Part shown: positions 1-8,195 of the stretch, piece by piece
Position numbering within the stretch: the stretch's first letter is position 1
Layout: every line of letters starts with the position of its first letter
NCBI GenBank assembly: GCA_017164015.1
Contig: CP071065.1
Location: 7,655,501 to 7,719,500 of the forward strand
Direction: 5' to 3'
DNA: 64,000 nucleotides
DNA from: Nostoc sp. UHCC 0702
Lineage (GTDB): Bacteria; Cyanobacteriota; Cyanobacteriia; Cyanobacteriales; Nostocaceae
Position numbers and translations under genes: made by a program
Notes under the pieces: generated by a model
Database searches by the model: none
Told to the model about the DNA's origin: nothing
The model's input: the letters and a program-made list of their open reading frames with translations, nothing else

Positions 1-209
1 TAGGCATTCCAGAATACTGGATTGTAGACTACGCAGCATTGGGAGGTAGGCGGTTTATTGGCAATCCCAAACAGCCTACAATATCAGTTTATTCATTGGT
101 TGAGGGTGAGTACCAAGTCAGCCAGTTTCGTGAAAGCGATCGCATCCAATCACCCACTTTTCCAGAGTTGAATTTAACCGCAGAGCAGATTTTCAATGCT
201 GGTCTGTAA
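1..209 (+). CDS. Uma2-family putative endonuclease, C-terminal part (partial)
   Basis: The reading frame enters from the left edge (first full codon at base 3) and ends at TAA 207-209. The first residues read GIPEYWIVDY, the strand typical of the Uma2 (DUF820) family, a PD-(D/E)XK nuclease-like fold that is greatly expanded in filamentous cyanobacteria. A YSLVEGEYQVSQF segment and an FPELNLTAEQIF tail follow, both usual near the Uma2 C-terminus. The catalytic core lies outside the window, so activity cannot be judged. The biological role of the family is not settled. An unrelated complete Uma2 gene and a broken one occur in this window near 27-28.6 kb. Confidence 0.8.
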   Translation, partial: GIPEYWIVDYAALGGRRFIGNPKQPTISVYSLVEGEYQVSQFRESDRIQSPTFPELNLTAEQIFNAGL

Positions 210-414
210 ACTACCTACGGGAGTGTGTGGCTTTCTCAGTGAATCTTCATTGCTAAGTACTGAAATAGAATTAATTACACAAAGTCCGAAGCGAATAGAG
301 GGAAGCAAAATCAAGCAATTCACTTGCGGTTGGAATTGCTTCACTTCGCTCGCAGTGACTGTAAATATTTTTGTTCATCCACTGAATACTGACTTAAATT
401 GATGGCATCTTGAA

Positions 415-882
415 TTAAAAACGAATGTAATGTAAAAATAGCATGTACATACCTGCACCTAACGCTATACCTGTCAATGAAATGATAGACGTAATCACAA
501 AGGCTTGCCCTTCTTTAAAACCAGAAACTTGAAAGTCAATTCTCGCTAATATAGCCGCAGAAATGATCAGCAAGGAATCAAGAAATAGCCTAAACCAAGC
601 AAGCATCAAAAAAAATAAGAATGCCCCTAAAACAGCAACGGCAAAAGTCCTGAGATTTGATTGAAATAAAATACTAGTATATCTTGCTACTAAAGACAAA
701 GGTGCAGTCAAGCTAGCTACTAACAGCAAGACAGCAGGCACAATTACGAACCATACAAATTTAGGAGCTTTTGTTTCCAATAACACCCAACCTAACGTAC
801 TATAGCTCAGCAGTACTAGCACTAAGGAAATCCAGGGAAGTCTTTTCACAATTGACATGAGGTGAACAAGGGTTATACCCAT
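415..882 (-). CDS. small four-helix membrane protein, unknown function
   Basis: A 155-residue, strongly hydrophobic protein. Four hydrophobic stretches are visible (about residues 18-35, 40-62, 76-103 and 129-150), the third followed by a charged loop (ARIDFQVSGFKEGQ). No signal peptide cleavage site, lipobox or catalytic motif is seen. The start is uncertain: neither the first ATG nor the one eight codons later has a clear Shine-Dalgarno. It lies alone, facing away from cruF. I do not recognise the family. It reads as a real gene because it is a long hydrophobic frame with no competing ORF. Confidence 0.55.
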   Translation of the reverse strand: MGITLVHLMSIVKRLPWISLVLVLLSYSTLGWVLLETKAPKFVWFVIVPAVLLLVASLTAPLSLVARYTSILFQSNLRTFAVAVLGAFLFFLMLAWFRLFLDSLLIISAAILARIDFQVSGFKEGQAFVITSIISLTGIALGAGMYMLFLHYIRF

Positions 883-1115
883 CGCTAGCTAGAATAAAGC
901 GTAATCAGTTGGATAGATGTTGATTGCGATCGCTTAGACTATATCTCTATCATTCTATTTCTTATGGATTCTATCAAGAGGTTGTTATGCTGTTGCAAGT
1001 GAGTTTCACTACTTGGTCAAGAATTAGGACACAAACCACTTAAATATTTCCGTAAACATTTGTAAACTGTTAGCAGCCGAGTAGCGATGTGTCACTTCTT
1101 GTTAAGGAATTCTCT

Positions 1116-2024
1116 ATGAAACAACTTGTTATTGCTGAGCGTGTATGCCTGATTGGTCATATCGTGTCAATGGTGTTTGGATTGGTAGGCATATTACTAG
1201 TTGTACCTAATGCCGAAGTAATTTTCCACTTGTCTGAGATTGGACAGACTGTCATGCAGTGGAGTATGGCTGGTGGTGGTGTAGCTTATATGTTATTGGG
1301 TGCAGCGGCGGTCTTTTTATATGGGTTGCGGGTTTTGGGTTTGAATCGCACTTTGGCTTTTATGTTACCCGCAGTGCTGATTTCTTTAACCAGCGAACTT
1401 TTAGGAACTAGTACAGGCTTTCCTTTTGGTCACTACAGCTATCTGAGTGGCTTGGGCTATAAAATTGCTGGTTTAGTGCCATTCACAATTCCTTTGTCAT
1501 GGTTTTATGTAGGATGTGTTTCGTACTTGCTGGCGCGTGCTGGTTTAGAAGTAGACAAAAAACCTAGCTTGTGGCGTCATCTAGGTGCAATAGGGTTCGG
1601 TGCTTTGCTGCTTACCTCCTGGGATTTTGTTCTTGATCCTGCGATGAGTCAAACTGCTTTGCCCTTTTGGTATTGGCAACAACCAGGTGCTTTCTTCGGT
1701 ATGCCTTACCAAAACTTTGCAGGCTGGTTAGGTACTGGAGCGGTATTTATGACTGTGGCAGCATTGTTGTGGAAAAACAACCCAATTAAATTAGAGCGAT
1801 CGCAGCTCAATGTACCATTAGCAGTTTACTTAAGCAACTTTGGTTTTGCTACAGTCATGAGTTTAGCAGCTGGATTCTCTATTCCTGTATTACTGGGTTT
1901 ATTGCTAGGTGTAACCCCAGCTGTAGGGTTTTGGTTGAAAGGTTCAGCCGCAGATGGGCAAGTTAGTGTTGAACCAGCAGCTAAAGAAGTCTCAGTAGCC
2001 AGCGTCAAAGTTGCCTTGAAATGA
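1116..2024 (+). CDS. cruF: carotenoid 1',2'-hydratase CruF (DUF422 family)
   Basis: Integral membrane protein of 302 residues with about seven hydrophobic helices and a charged, Ala/Val-rich C-terminal tail. The central TSELLGTSTGFPFGHYSY segment and DPAMSQTALPFWYWQ are hallmark stretches of the CruF/DUF422 family, which adds water to the psi end of gamma-carotene derivatives on the way to myxol/myxoxanthophyll glycosides. I chose ATG 1116, not the upstream in-frame GTG at 1089, because AAGGA at 1104-1108 gives normal spacing and MKQLVIAERV is the expected family start. The next gene is the CruG-type glycosyltransferase, the classic cyanobacterial pairing, so the two probably act in sequence in membranes on one pigment. 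Confidence 0.9.
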   Translation: MKQLVIAERVCLIGHIVSMVFGLVGILLVVPNAEVIFHLSEIGQTVMQWSMAGGGVAYMLLGAAAVFLYGLRVLGLNRTLAFMLPAVLISLTSELLGTSTGFPFGHYSYLSGLGYKIAGLVPFTIPLSWFYVGCVSYLLARAGLEVDKKPSLWRHLGAIGFGALLLTSWDFVLDPAMSQTALPFWYWQQPGAFFGMPYQNFAGWLGTGAVFMTVAALLWKNNPIKLERSQLNVPLAVYLSNFGFATVMSLAAGFSIPVLLGLLLGVTPAVGFWLKGSAADGQVSVEPAAKEVSVASVKVALK

Positions 2025-2132
2025 AGGGGAGGAGTTAGGAGTTAGGAGTTTGGAGTTTGGAGTGAACAATGATCTCCCCCATCTCCCCCATCTCCCCATC
2101 TCCCCTATCCCCCCAGTCCCCAGTTCCATCAA
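2025..2132. repeat. short tandem repeats between cruF and cruG
   Basis: Contains a run of GTTAGGA/GTTTGGA heptads followed by CTCCCCCAT/CTCCCCAT units and CCCCAGT units. This is typical STRR material of filamentous cyanobacteria. It fills the whole space before the TTG start of the next gene, leaving no recognisable ribosome-binding site. Confidence 0.8.
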
Positions 2133-3356
2133 TTGCAAAGTATTACTAACGTGTACAACGCTTCGATAGTAGTAGGAGCCATATCGCTCCTACTGCTACT
2201 TATCCAGTTACCAGCAACGGCTATTCTACTCTCGCGTCTAGTAAAGGGGCCAGCACGCCATCCACCCATTCAACCCCAACAGCCTATGCTGGATATTTTG
2301 GGTAGTGTTAGTGTTGTTGTTCCTACACTGAACGAGGCTCTTCGCATTAGTCCTCTGTTATCGGGGTTGAGTCGGCAAAGTTATGAAGTGCGGGAAATTA
2401 TTGTCGTAGATAGTAATTCCCAGGATGGTACACCCGACTTGGTGAAAGCTGCACAACAGCTAGATCCCCGCTTTCGGTTAATCACAGATGACCCGTTACC
2501 CTCTGGCTGGGTGGGGCGTCCTTGGGCGTTGCATAACGGCTTTTTACATAGCTCACAAGCAAGTGAGTGGTTTCTGGGGATGGATGCTGATACTCAGCCA
2601 CATCCGGGTTTAGTTGCTGGTTTGGTGAAGACTGCCGAAAAGCAAGGGTATGATTTAGTTTCTTTGTCACCCCAGTTCATTCTCAAGTATCCAGGAGAAT
2701 GCTGGCTACAACCAGCGTTGTTGATGACTCTGCTTTACCGATTCGATCCGGCTGGTATCAAAACTGACCAGCCGGAAAGGGTGATGGCTAATGGACAGTG
2801 CTTTTTATGCCGTCGCTCTGTTTTAGCTGCTGTCAGTGGATACACTAGTGCAAGTAGTTCTTTTTGCGACGATGTAACCTTGGCACGGCATATTGCAAGC
2901 CTTGGTTTTAAAGTGGGCTTTTTAGATGGTGCAAAAGTATTGAAGGTGCGAATGTATGAAGGGGCGATAGAGACTTGGAAGGAATGGGGGCGTAGTCTCG
3001 ACCTCAAAGATGCATCTCCATCGGCTCAAGTTTGGGGAGATTTATGGCTACTGTCAGCCGTTCAAGGTTTACCCCTGTTGATTTTAATGAGTTACTTGTT
3101 GGTTTCTCCCCTGCTTTCCATCTCCCCCGCTCCCCTGCTTTTATTATTAGGGCTAAATGTATTTTTATTAGTGATTCGCTTTGCAATGCTGCTTGCGATC
3201 GCGCCCTCCTACGATCGCCAAACTGCTAAAGGTGGTTGGTTATTCTGGCTTTCCCCCTTGGCTGATCCCCTAGCAGTGCTGAGAATTTTCTTATCTGCCT
3301 TTCGCACTCCACGGGAATGGCGGGGGAGAAGTTATGAGTTAGGAGTTAGGAGTTAG
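2133..3356 (+). CDS. cruG: carotenoid glycosyltransferase CruG (GT2 family)
   Basis: A 407-residue membrane-bound family 2 glycosyltransferase. An N-terminal helix (about residues 10-35) precedes the GT-A domain: SVSVVVPTLNEA, IIVVDSNSQDGT, then FLGMDADTQPHPG with the DXD-type metal site, and a late FCDDV acidic motif. Two to three C-terminal membrane helices follow. CruG glycosylates the C-2' hydroxyl of myxol-type carotenoids made with CruF, and the gene directly follows cruF. The start is unsettled: TTG 2133 or GTG 2151 are both possible, since the first ATG (2268) would remove the anchor helix. The last residues (YELGVRS) and the stop are encoded by the GTTAGGA repeat that begins here. 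Confidence 0.85.
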   Translation: MQSITNVYNASIVVGAISLLLLLIQLPATAILLSRLVKGPARHPPIQPQQPMLDILGSVSVVVPTLNEALRISPLLSGLSRQSYEVREIIVVDSNSQDGTPDLVKAAQQLDPRFRLITDDPLPSGWVGRPWALHNGFLHSSQASEWFLGMDADTQPHPGLVAGLVKTAEKQGYDLVSLSPQFILKYPGECWLQPALLMTLLYRFDPAGIKTDQPERVMANGQCFLCRRSVLAAVSGYTSASSSFCDDVTLARHIASLGFKVGFLDGAKVLKVRMYEGAIETWKEWGRSLDLKDASPSAQVWGDLWLLSAVQGLPLLILMSYLLVSPLLSISPAPLLLLLGLNVFLLVIRFAMLLAIAPSYDRQTAKGGWLFWLSPLADPLAVLRIFLSAFRTPREWRGRSYELGVRS

Positions 3357-3500
3357 GAGTTAGTTGTCAGTTGTCAGTTGTCAGTTGTCAGTTGTCAGTT
3401 GTCAGTTGTTATTCTCCCCTGCTCCCCTGCTCCCCTGCTCCCCTGCTCCCCTGCTCCCCTGCTCCCCTGCTCCCCTGCTCCCCATCTCCCCATCCCCCCA
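3334..3500. repeat. STRR block: GTTAGGA, TTGTCAG and CTCCCCTG runs
   Basis: Three successive short tandem repeat types: GAGTTAG units that include the cruG stop codon, then about seven TTGTCAG heptads, then about nine CTCCCCTG octamers and a decayed CCCCCAT tail. Open frames here are repeat artefacts. The block ends against the 3' end of the convergent RNase H gene. Confidence 0.85.
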
Positions 3501-3513
3501 TCCCCCCTACTCC

Positions 3514-4410
3514 TCACTCATCTTCACCTCCCAATTGATCCCCGCGTTCCAGTTCCCAGAGAATTTGATTGCCTTCGCGCCGTACTCGTGATACGATCCA
3601 GTTCCGCCACCGCCACTGATCCCCCCGACTGGTAACGGCGCTAGCGTGGACATCCATTAAGTCTGCTAGTTCTGAACTGGTGATTAAGTAGCCTTTTTCG
3701 GCAATTTCGTCAGCGATACGCAGAGTTTCTACTAGGTTCCGGAGTTGTTCTACTCTGTTTTCAGGCAGCTTTTCTTCAATTGCCGCCGCAGCTTGTGCGG
3801 TAGGTTGTTCCATAGAAGTTATTTCTAATGCAGGAATACTTATTTCCTGTGTCCTTGTGTCAATTATTGTAGAGTTTGTTTCATATTTAGATAGTTTTGC
3901 TACTGGGGATGGTAAAGTTTTATGAACGTTTGTCAGAGACAATTGTTGTAAAGACGGGGTTTTACCGTTGGCGAAGCTGCGAGCGATCACATCACAACGT
4001 TCGTTACCTATGTTACCTGAATGCCCCCGCACGTGTTGCCAATTGACTTTTCGGGTGTTGAGTTCATCGAGTATTTCTAAAAGGTCTTGATTTTGAACGG
4101 GGTTTCCGTCTGCTTTTTTCCAGCCTTTTCTTTTCCAGTTTTTCACCCACTTGGTAACGCAGTTGATGAGGTATTCGCTGTCGGTATGTAGGGTGATGGG
4201 TTCTGTTTGTCCTGATGCGTGGAAATATTGCAAGGCTGCGATCGCGGCTTGCATTTCCATTTTATTATTGGTGGTGTGCTGGGATGCGTCGCCCATTTCG
4301 TGGACTGAGCCATCGTCGAAGTAAACGACAACGCCCCAACCACCAGGGCCAGGATTGCCGGTGCAAGCACCATCGGTGTATATGCTTTGGATTGTAGGTT
4401 TGGTGGACAT
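3514..4410 (-). CDS. rnhA: ribonuclease HI with cyanobacterial C-terminal extension
   Basis: Endonuclease that removes the RNA strand of RNA-DNA hybrids. The N-terminal half (about 150 residues from ATG 4408-4410) is a complete RNase HI domain: YTDGACTGNPGPGGWG (first Asp), NNKMEMQAA (Glu), HTDSEYLIN (second Asp) and GNERCDVIA (last Asp), plus the HVRGHSGN handle. The rest, about 145 residues, is a low-complexity linker and a C-terminal segment (LADEIAEKGYLITSSELADLMDVHASAV...) that resembles a winged-helix-like DNA-binding module. The extension is common in cyanobacteria. An ATG 39 bases further upstream is open, but MSTKPTIQSIYTDG is the natural start. It is convergent with cruG. Confidence 0.9.
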   Translation of the reverse strand: MSTKPTIQSIYTDGACTGNPGPGGWGVVVYFDDGSVHEMGDASQHTTNNKMEMQAAIAALQYFHASGQTEPITLHTDSEYLINCVTKWVKNWKRKGWKKADGNPVQNQDLLEILDELNTRKVNWQHVRGHSGNIGNERCDVIARSFANGKTPSLQQLSLTNVHKTLPSPVAKLSKYETNSTIIDTRTQEISIPALEITSMEQPTAQAAAAIEEKLPENRVEQLRNLVETLRIADEIAEKGYLITSSELADLMDVHASAVTSRGDQWRWRNWIVSRVRREGNQILWELERGDQLGGEDE

Positions 4411-4576
4411 GGTTGTAAATATCGAACCGCCAAGACACGGAGGACTCACAGGAAAAAGTTATAATCTGCGAATTTTTTTAAATAATATCCTGGTTATTAT
4501 ACTGGCAAGTACTCCAGCTATCACGCTCGACAAAAAGCCTGTGTTTTTTTCTGGTGGAAATTGGGCAACTATAGCA

Positions 4577-4698
4577 GGGGACTGGGGGCTGGGGACTGGG
4601 GACTGGGGACTGGGGACTGGGGACTGGGGACTGGGGACTGGGGACTGGGGACTGGGGACTGGGGACTGGGGACTGGGGACTGGGGACTGGGGACTGGG
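4577..4698. repeat. GGGGACT heptad tandem repeat (about 17 copies)
   Basis: An almost perfect array of GGGGACT from 4577 to 4698, reading as TGDWGLG on + and SPQSPVP on -. It lies about 100 bases upstream of the CRISPR array, so it may border or interrupt the leader. The same heptad recurs at 36766 and, on the other strand, near 40490. Confidence 0.9.
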
Positions 4699-4795
4699 TG
4701 AAAAGTCTTTTTTGTGTCTAGGTTTTATCATCTGTTGATGTCCTAACCACCAAGGCTTATGCTATACATCAAATAAATGCTCACTGGGCAGAAAC

Positions 4796-5995
4796 GTTTC
4801 AATCCCCTTGCGGGGTAGTAGTAAGTTGAAACCTTTTCAAGAAGTTAGTGAAATAGACACGAACGCAAGTTTCAATCCCCTTGCGGGGTAGTAGTAAGTT
4901 GAAACGATGAGGAATGAGAGCAACGAAGTGATTCGTGGAAGTTTCAATCCCCTTGCGGGGTAGTAGTAAGTTGAAACAAACTCTTTTTTGGCAGGAAATC
5001 AAACATGGACGTTTCAATCCCCTTGCGGGGTAGTAGTAAGTTGAAACACATAAGCATTATTCAAAATAATTACTGGGGTGCCGTTTCAATCCCCTTGCGG
5101 GGTAGTAGTAAGTTGAAACCTTTCTGCTATTCAGCAAATGAAACTCGAAGCTGGGCGTTTCAATCCCCTTGCGGGGTAGTAGTAAGTTGAAACAATGAAG
5201 GTGTTGCAGCCCCGACCATTGACCCTAGAGGGTTTCAATCCCCTTGCGGGGTAGTAGTAAGTTGAAACATGTGAAGGTGTGTAATAAATACGGCGTAGTT
5301 AACATGTTTCAATCCCCTTGCGGGGTAGTAGTAAGTTGAAACAAGCGTGGCTCTTAACGACAAGCGATCGCCCCTCGCCCTGTTTCAATCCCCTTGCGGG
5401 GTAGTAGTAAGTTGAAACCGGTTTTGTAACTGAAACGAGAAATACAGTGTGCGTTTCAATCCCCTTGCGGGGTAGTAGTAAGTTGAAACCCTTTGCCTTG
5501 CGCTCTCCTTTTTTCTCATAAGTGTGTTTCAATCCCCTTGCGGGGTAGTAGTAAGTTGAAACTCAAAAAGACTCCAAGCTCGGCAAAGGATACAGTGTTT
5601 CAATCCCCTTGCGGGGTAGTAGTAAGTTGAAACTTTTATTTCAAATCCGTAATCAAGCGGCAAAGAAAGTTTCAATCCCCTTGCGGGGTAGTAGTAAGTT
5701 GAAACTTCAACAGTTGTCGCTACTCAAAGAGGAATAAGTCGTTTCAATCCCCTTGCGGGGTAGTAGTAAGTTGAAACTAGGAGCAGTTGCGATGATTGAC
5801 GAAGGCTGGAAATAGTTTCAATCCCCTTGCGGGGTAGTAGTAAGTTGAAACGATCGCTTTTGTATTAGCTAATTTGGACAGACGCCTGTTTCAATCCCCT
5901 TGCGGGGTAGTAGTAAGTTGAAACTTTTTATCATTCGTTGTTTACATTTTTATAGTAAGTTTCAATCCCCTTGCGGGGTAGTAGTAAGTTGAAAC
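4796..5995 (+). CRISPR. CRISPR array, 17 repeats and 16 spacers, no cas genes nearby
   Basis: A 37-bp repeat begins GTTTCAATCCCCTTGCGGGG and ends TAGTAGTAAGTTGAAAC. Its ends are inverted (GTTTCAA/TTGAAAC) and it has an internal CCCC-TTG-CGGGG hairpin. Repeat starts: 4796, 4869, 4941, 5011, 5083, 5157, 5232, 5306, 5382, 5453, 5526, 5597, 5669, 5741, 5815, 5888, 5959. Spacers are 33-39 bp and all different; both terminal repeats are intact. The GTTGAAAC 3' end matches the 8-nt crRNA tag of type I-D/III-B-like cyanobacterial systems, so I infer + strand transcription with the leader left of 4796. No cas gene is in the window, so it must be served in trans or be a remnant. Confidence 0.97.
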
Positions 5996-6261
5996 CCTTC
6001 AGTCTGAAACTGTTACTGGGCAAGCTTCCTGTTAGGGTTTTTGGCGGGGGAGAAATTTTGGTGATTTTCAGCCGCTCTTATTACAAAATACTTGCATTTA
6101 CTCTAACTGTTAAAACGCTGTAATTATTGATTTGTCAAGTTTCTGGCGATTTTGGCGGGACTCCAGGGATTTTGCCCCCGCTTCGCCGTGCCAAACATCA
6201 AGCTGATTACATAATTATATAATGATTGTTCGTTATTGTCGAGGTTATCTTTATAGTAATG
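5996..6261. other. CRISPR trailing flank, no gene seen
   Basis: About 265 bases after the last repeat. AT-rich, with two TTTTGGCGGG segments (near 6040 and 6150) and no plausible ORF. If the array is transcribed rightward this is trailer sequence; if leftward it would be the leader. Confidence 0.5.
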
Positions 6262-6521
6262 ATATCATGTCCGCTTGATTGCTTATGACACTCGAAGAAC
6301 CCCACCCCACCAAAGCTATGCTTTGCATCCCCTCCCCGTTCACGGGGAGGGGTTGGGGGTGGGGTGTTTTTATTATGGGCAATTTGCCGGACATGATATG
6401 ACACTCGAAGAACCCCACCCCACCAAAGCTATGCTTTGCATCCCCTCCCCGTCAACGGGGAGGGGTTGGGGGTGGGGTTTAACGACTGTGGGAAACATAA
6501 CTAATTACCCGGACATGATAT
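6262..6521. mobile_element. MITE-like element, family 1, two units sharing an end
   Basis: Starts ATATCATGTCCG and ends CCGGACATGATAT, so the ends are inverted repeats. Inside are two near-identical units, each with the hairpin CCCCTCCCCG(T/TT)NNACGGGGAGGGG and ACCCCACC/GGGTGGGG arms. They are joined at a shared ACATGATATGACACTCG junction at about 6391-6405. Other copies lie at 17734, 22181, 22331 and 51149. No transposase, so non-autonomous. Confidence 0.75.
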
Positions 6522-6769
6522 GACTAGCAAAAATGTCACGCAGAGGCGCAGAGGAGGACAGTTGCACAGGAAGGCTTTACGGACTTGAGGAGCCAGTGCG
6601 TTGGACGGGTTTCCCGGCTTGAAGCAACTGGGGTCAAAGTGTCCGTCGCGCAGAGAAAAAGATTGAGGTTTCATATAAGTTAATCGCAAAAAAATCCCAC
6701 AACCAAATATGAAAATTTCTCTTTCTTACTCCCCACTCCCTATTTTCAAGCGATCGCATCAATATAATT
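6522..6769. other. intergenic gap with a dispersed-repeat remnant
   Basis: Holds a GC-rich stretch (CGCAGAGGCGCAGAGG, then GGGTTTCCCGGCTTGAAGC and a GTCCGTCGCGCAGAG segment) that resembles the repeat at 16470-16570. No convincing coding sequence. Confidence 0.4.
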
Positions 6770-8008
6770 CTATTGAGTATAAGGCATGGAAGGTTTGGAA
6801 CCTTTACTGGCTACATCTTTGATAAGTTGAAGGTGTTGGGGTAGTAAGTTAGCTAAGGCGTAGCGTTCTAGGGCGGTTTTTCTGGCGTTCTCTCGCAGTT
6901 CTGCCATGCGTGTGGGATGATTGAATACTTCATCAACTCGCTCTGCTATCTTTTGGGCAGAGAAGAAATCAACTAATAAACCGTTTTTCCCATCTTCGAT
7001 AACTTCACGGACTGGTGCTGTATCAGAACCTAGTACTAAGCAGCCTGTGGACATGGCTTCAATCATTGACCAAGAAAGTACAAATGGTCTGGTTAAATAA
7101 ACATGTACTGATGATGCTTGAATTACTTGCAGATATTGCCCATAGGGTAATGAACCGGTGAAGTGAACCCTTGATAAATCCAGTGGCACTTTTTTGAGCA
7201 TGAAGTCTTTGTAGGTGACACCGTTTGGTAAAGCTTTACCGTAGCAAACTCTATCTGAACCAACAATGACTACATGACAATTTGGTCTGCGCTCTTGGAT
7301 GTAAGCTATGCTTTCGATAAACTGGGGAAAACCACGATAAGGTTCCATTCCCCGCCCTACATAAGTGACTATTTCATCGACTCCAGATAAATCTAGGTTG
7401 GGCAATACTAGTTTGGCTCCTGGCTTGGGTTTAAAGTATTCTGTATCTACTCCATCATGCAGCACAGAAATTTTCTGATGAAATTCTGGGGGAAACTGGG
7501 CTTTTTGCCAATGAGTTGGTGAGAAACCGCGATCGCATGTATACAAATCTATTAATATAGGTGCGTTTTTTGTGCGAATACGTGCTACATCATCCACAGT
7601 CAGAGGATCGTTTGGGTCAAAATCTGAATCTGAACCATGAGCATGATAAAACCATTCAAAATAACACAATAGTGGTTTGTCTGGAAATGCATCCTTAATA
7701 TATAAGGTAGGGCCCCAACCCGAATGACCGCATATTATATCAGGTACAAAGCCTTTTTGTTTTAGCTGGTCACATAATTTAAACACAGCTTGCCCATGCA
7801 ATACTGCACTTTCTAGACTGCGAACATAATGATGGGTTGTGGGATGGGGTTCGCGGTTAAGTTCAAAAATCGCTTTATAGATACCAGGTATATTGACATC
7901 TTGATTTTTAGTACCAAAGACTACCTGATTTCTGGGGTCTTGAGCAAGAGCTAGAGCTACATGGCGATACTGCGCTGGAAAGTTAGAATGCAGAAACAGA
8001 ACTCGCAT
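6770..8008 (-). CDS. glycosyltransferase family 4
   Basis: A 412-residue GT-B fold glycosyltransferase. The N-terminal Rossmann half starts MRVLFLHSNFPAQYRH and carries ICGHSGWGPTLYIKDAFP. The C-terminal half has the donor-binding region: VTYVGRGMEPYRGFPQFIESI, VVIVGSDRVCYG, VHFTGSLPYGQYLQVIQASSVHVYLTRPFVLSWSMIEAMSTGCLVLGSDTAPVREVIEDGKNGLLVDFFS. The E(x7)E-type pattern around MIEAMS...APVREVIEDG is the GT4 signature. The acceptor is unknown; candidates are cell-surface polysaccharide or a glycolipid. The start ATG at 8008 is the only sensible one. It is a single gene with no operon partners. Confidence 0.9.
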   Translation of the reverse strand: MRVLFLHSNFPAQYRHVALALAQDPRNQVVFGTKNQDVNIPGIYKAIFELNREPHPTTHHYVRSLESAVLHGQAVFKLCDQLKQKGFVPDIICGHSGWGPTLYIKDAFPDKPLLCYFEWFYHAHGSDSDFDPNDPLTVDDVARIRTKNAPILIDLYTCDRGFSPTHWQKAQFPPEFHQKISVLHDGVDTEYFKPKPGAKLVLPNLDLSGVDEIVTYVGRGMEPYRGFPQFIESIAYIQERRPNCHVVIVGSDRVCYGKALPNGVTYKDFMLKKVPLDLSRVHFTGSLPYGQYLQVIQASSVHVYLTRPFVLSWSMIEAMSTGCLVLGSDTAPVREVIEDGKNGLLVDFFSAQKIAERVDEVFNHPTRMAELRENARKTALERYALANLLPQHLQLIKDVASKGSKPSMPYTQ

Positions 8009-8089
8009 AAATTCAAAAAAATGAAAAACCTGTAATTTTTTTTATGGACTCAGTATATCTGTCTATCTGTGTCTTATAAAGTTTTTGGG

Positions 8090-8164
8090 TGTCAGTTGTC
8101 AGTTGTTAGTGGTCAGTGGTCAGTGGTCAGTGGTCAGTGGTCAGTTGTCATTTGTCATTTGTCG
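8090..8164. repeat. TTGTCAG / GTGGTCA heptad repeats
   Basis: About nine heptads of the TTGTCAG family, five of them as GTGGTCA, between the divergent glycosyltransferase start and the 3' end of the caspase gene. Also found at 3365, 17606, 34634 and 39156. Confidence 0.8.
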
Positions 8165-8195
8165 TTAACACTCTCCCCATCTCTCCCTGCTTTGA

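Noticed and set aside
196..402. 68-codon plus-strand frame
   Set aside because: Overlaps the end of the Uma2 gene, no start signal, no recognisable composition.
4799..5532. ORFs across the CRISPR array
   Set aside because: They only translate the 37-bp repeat and spacers.
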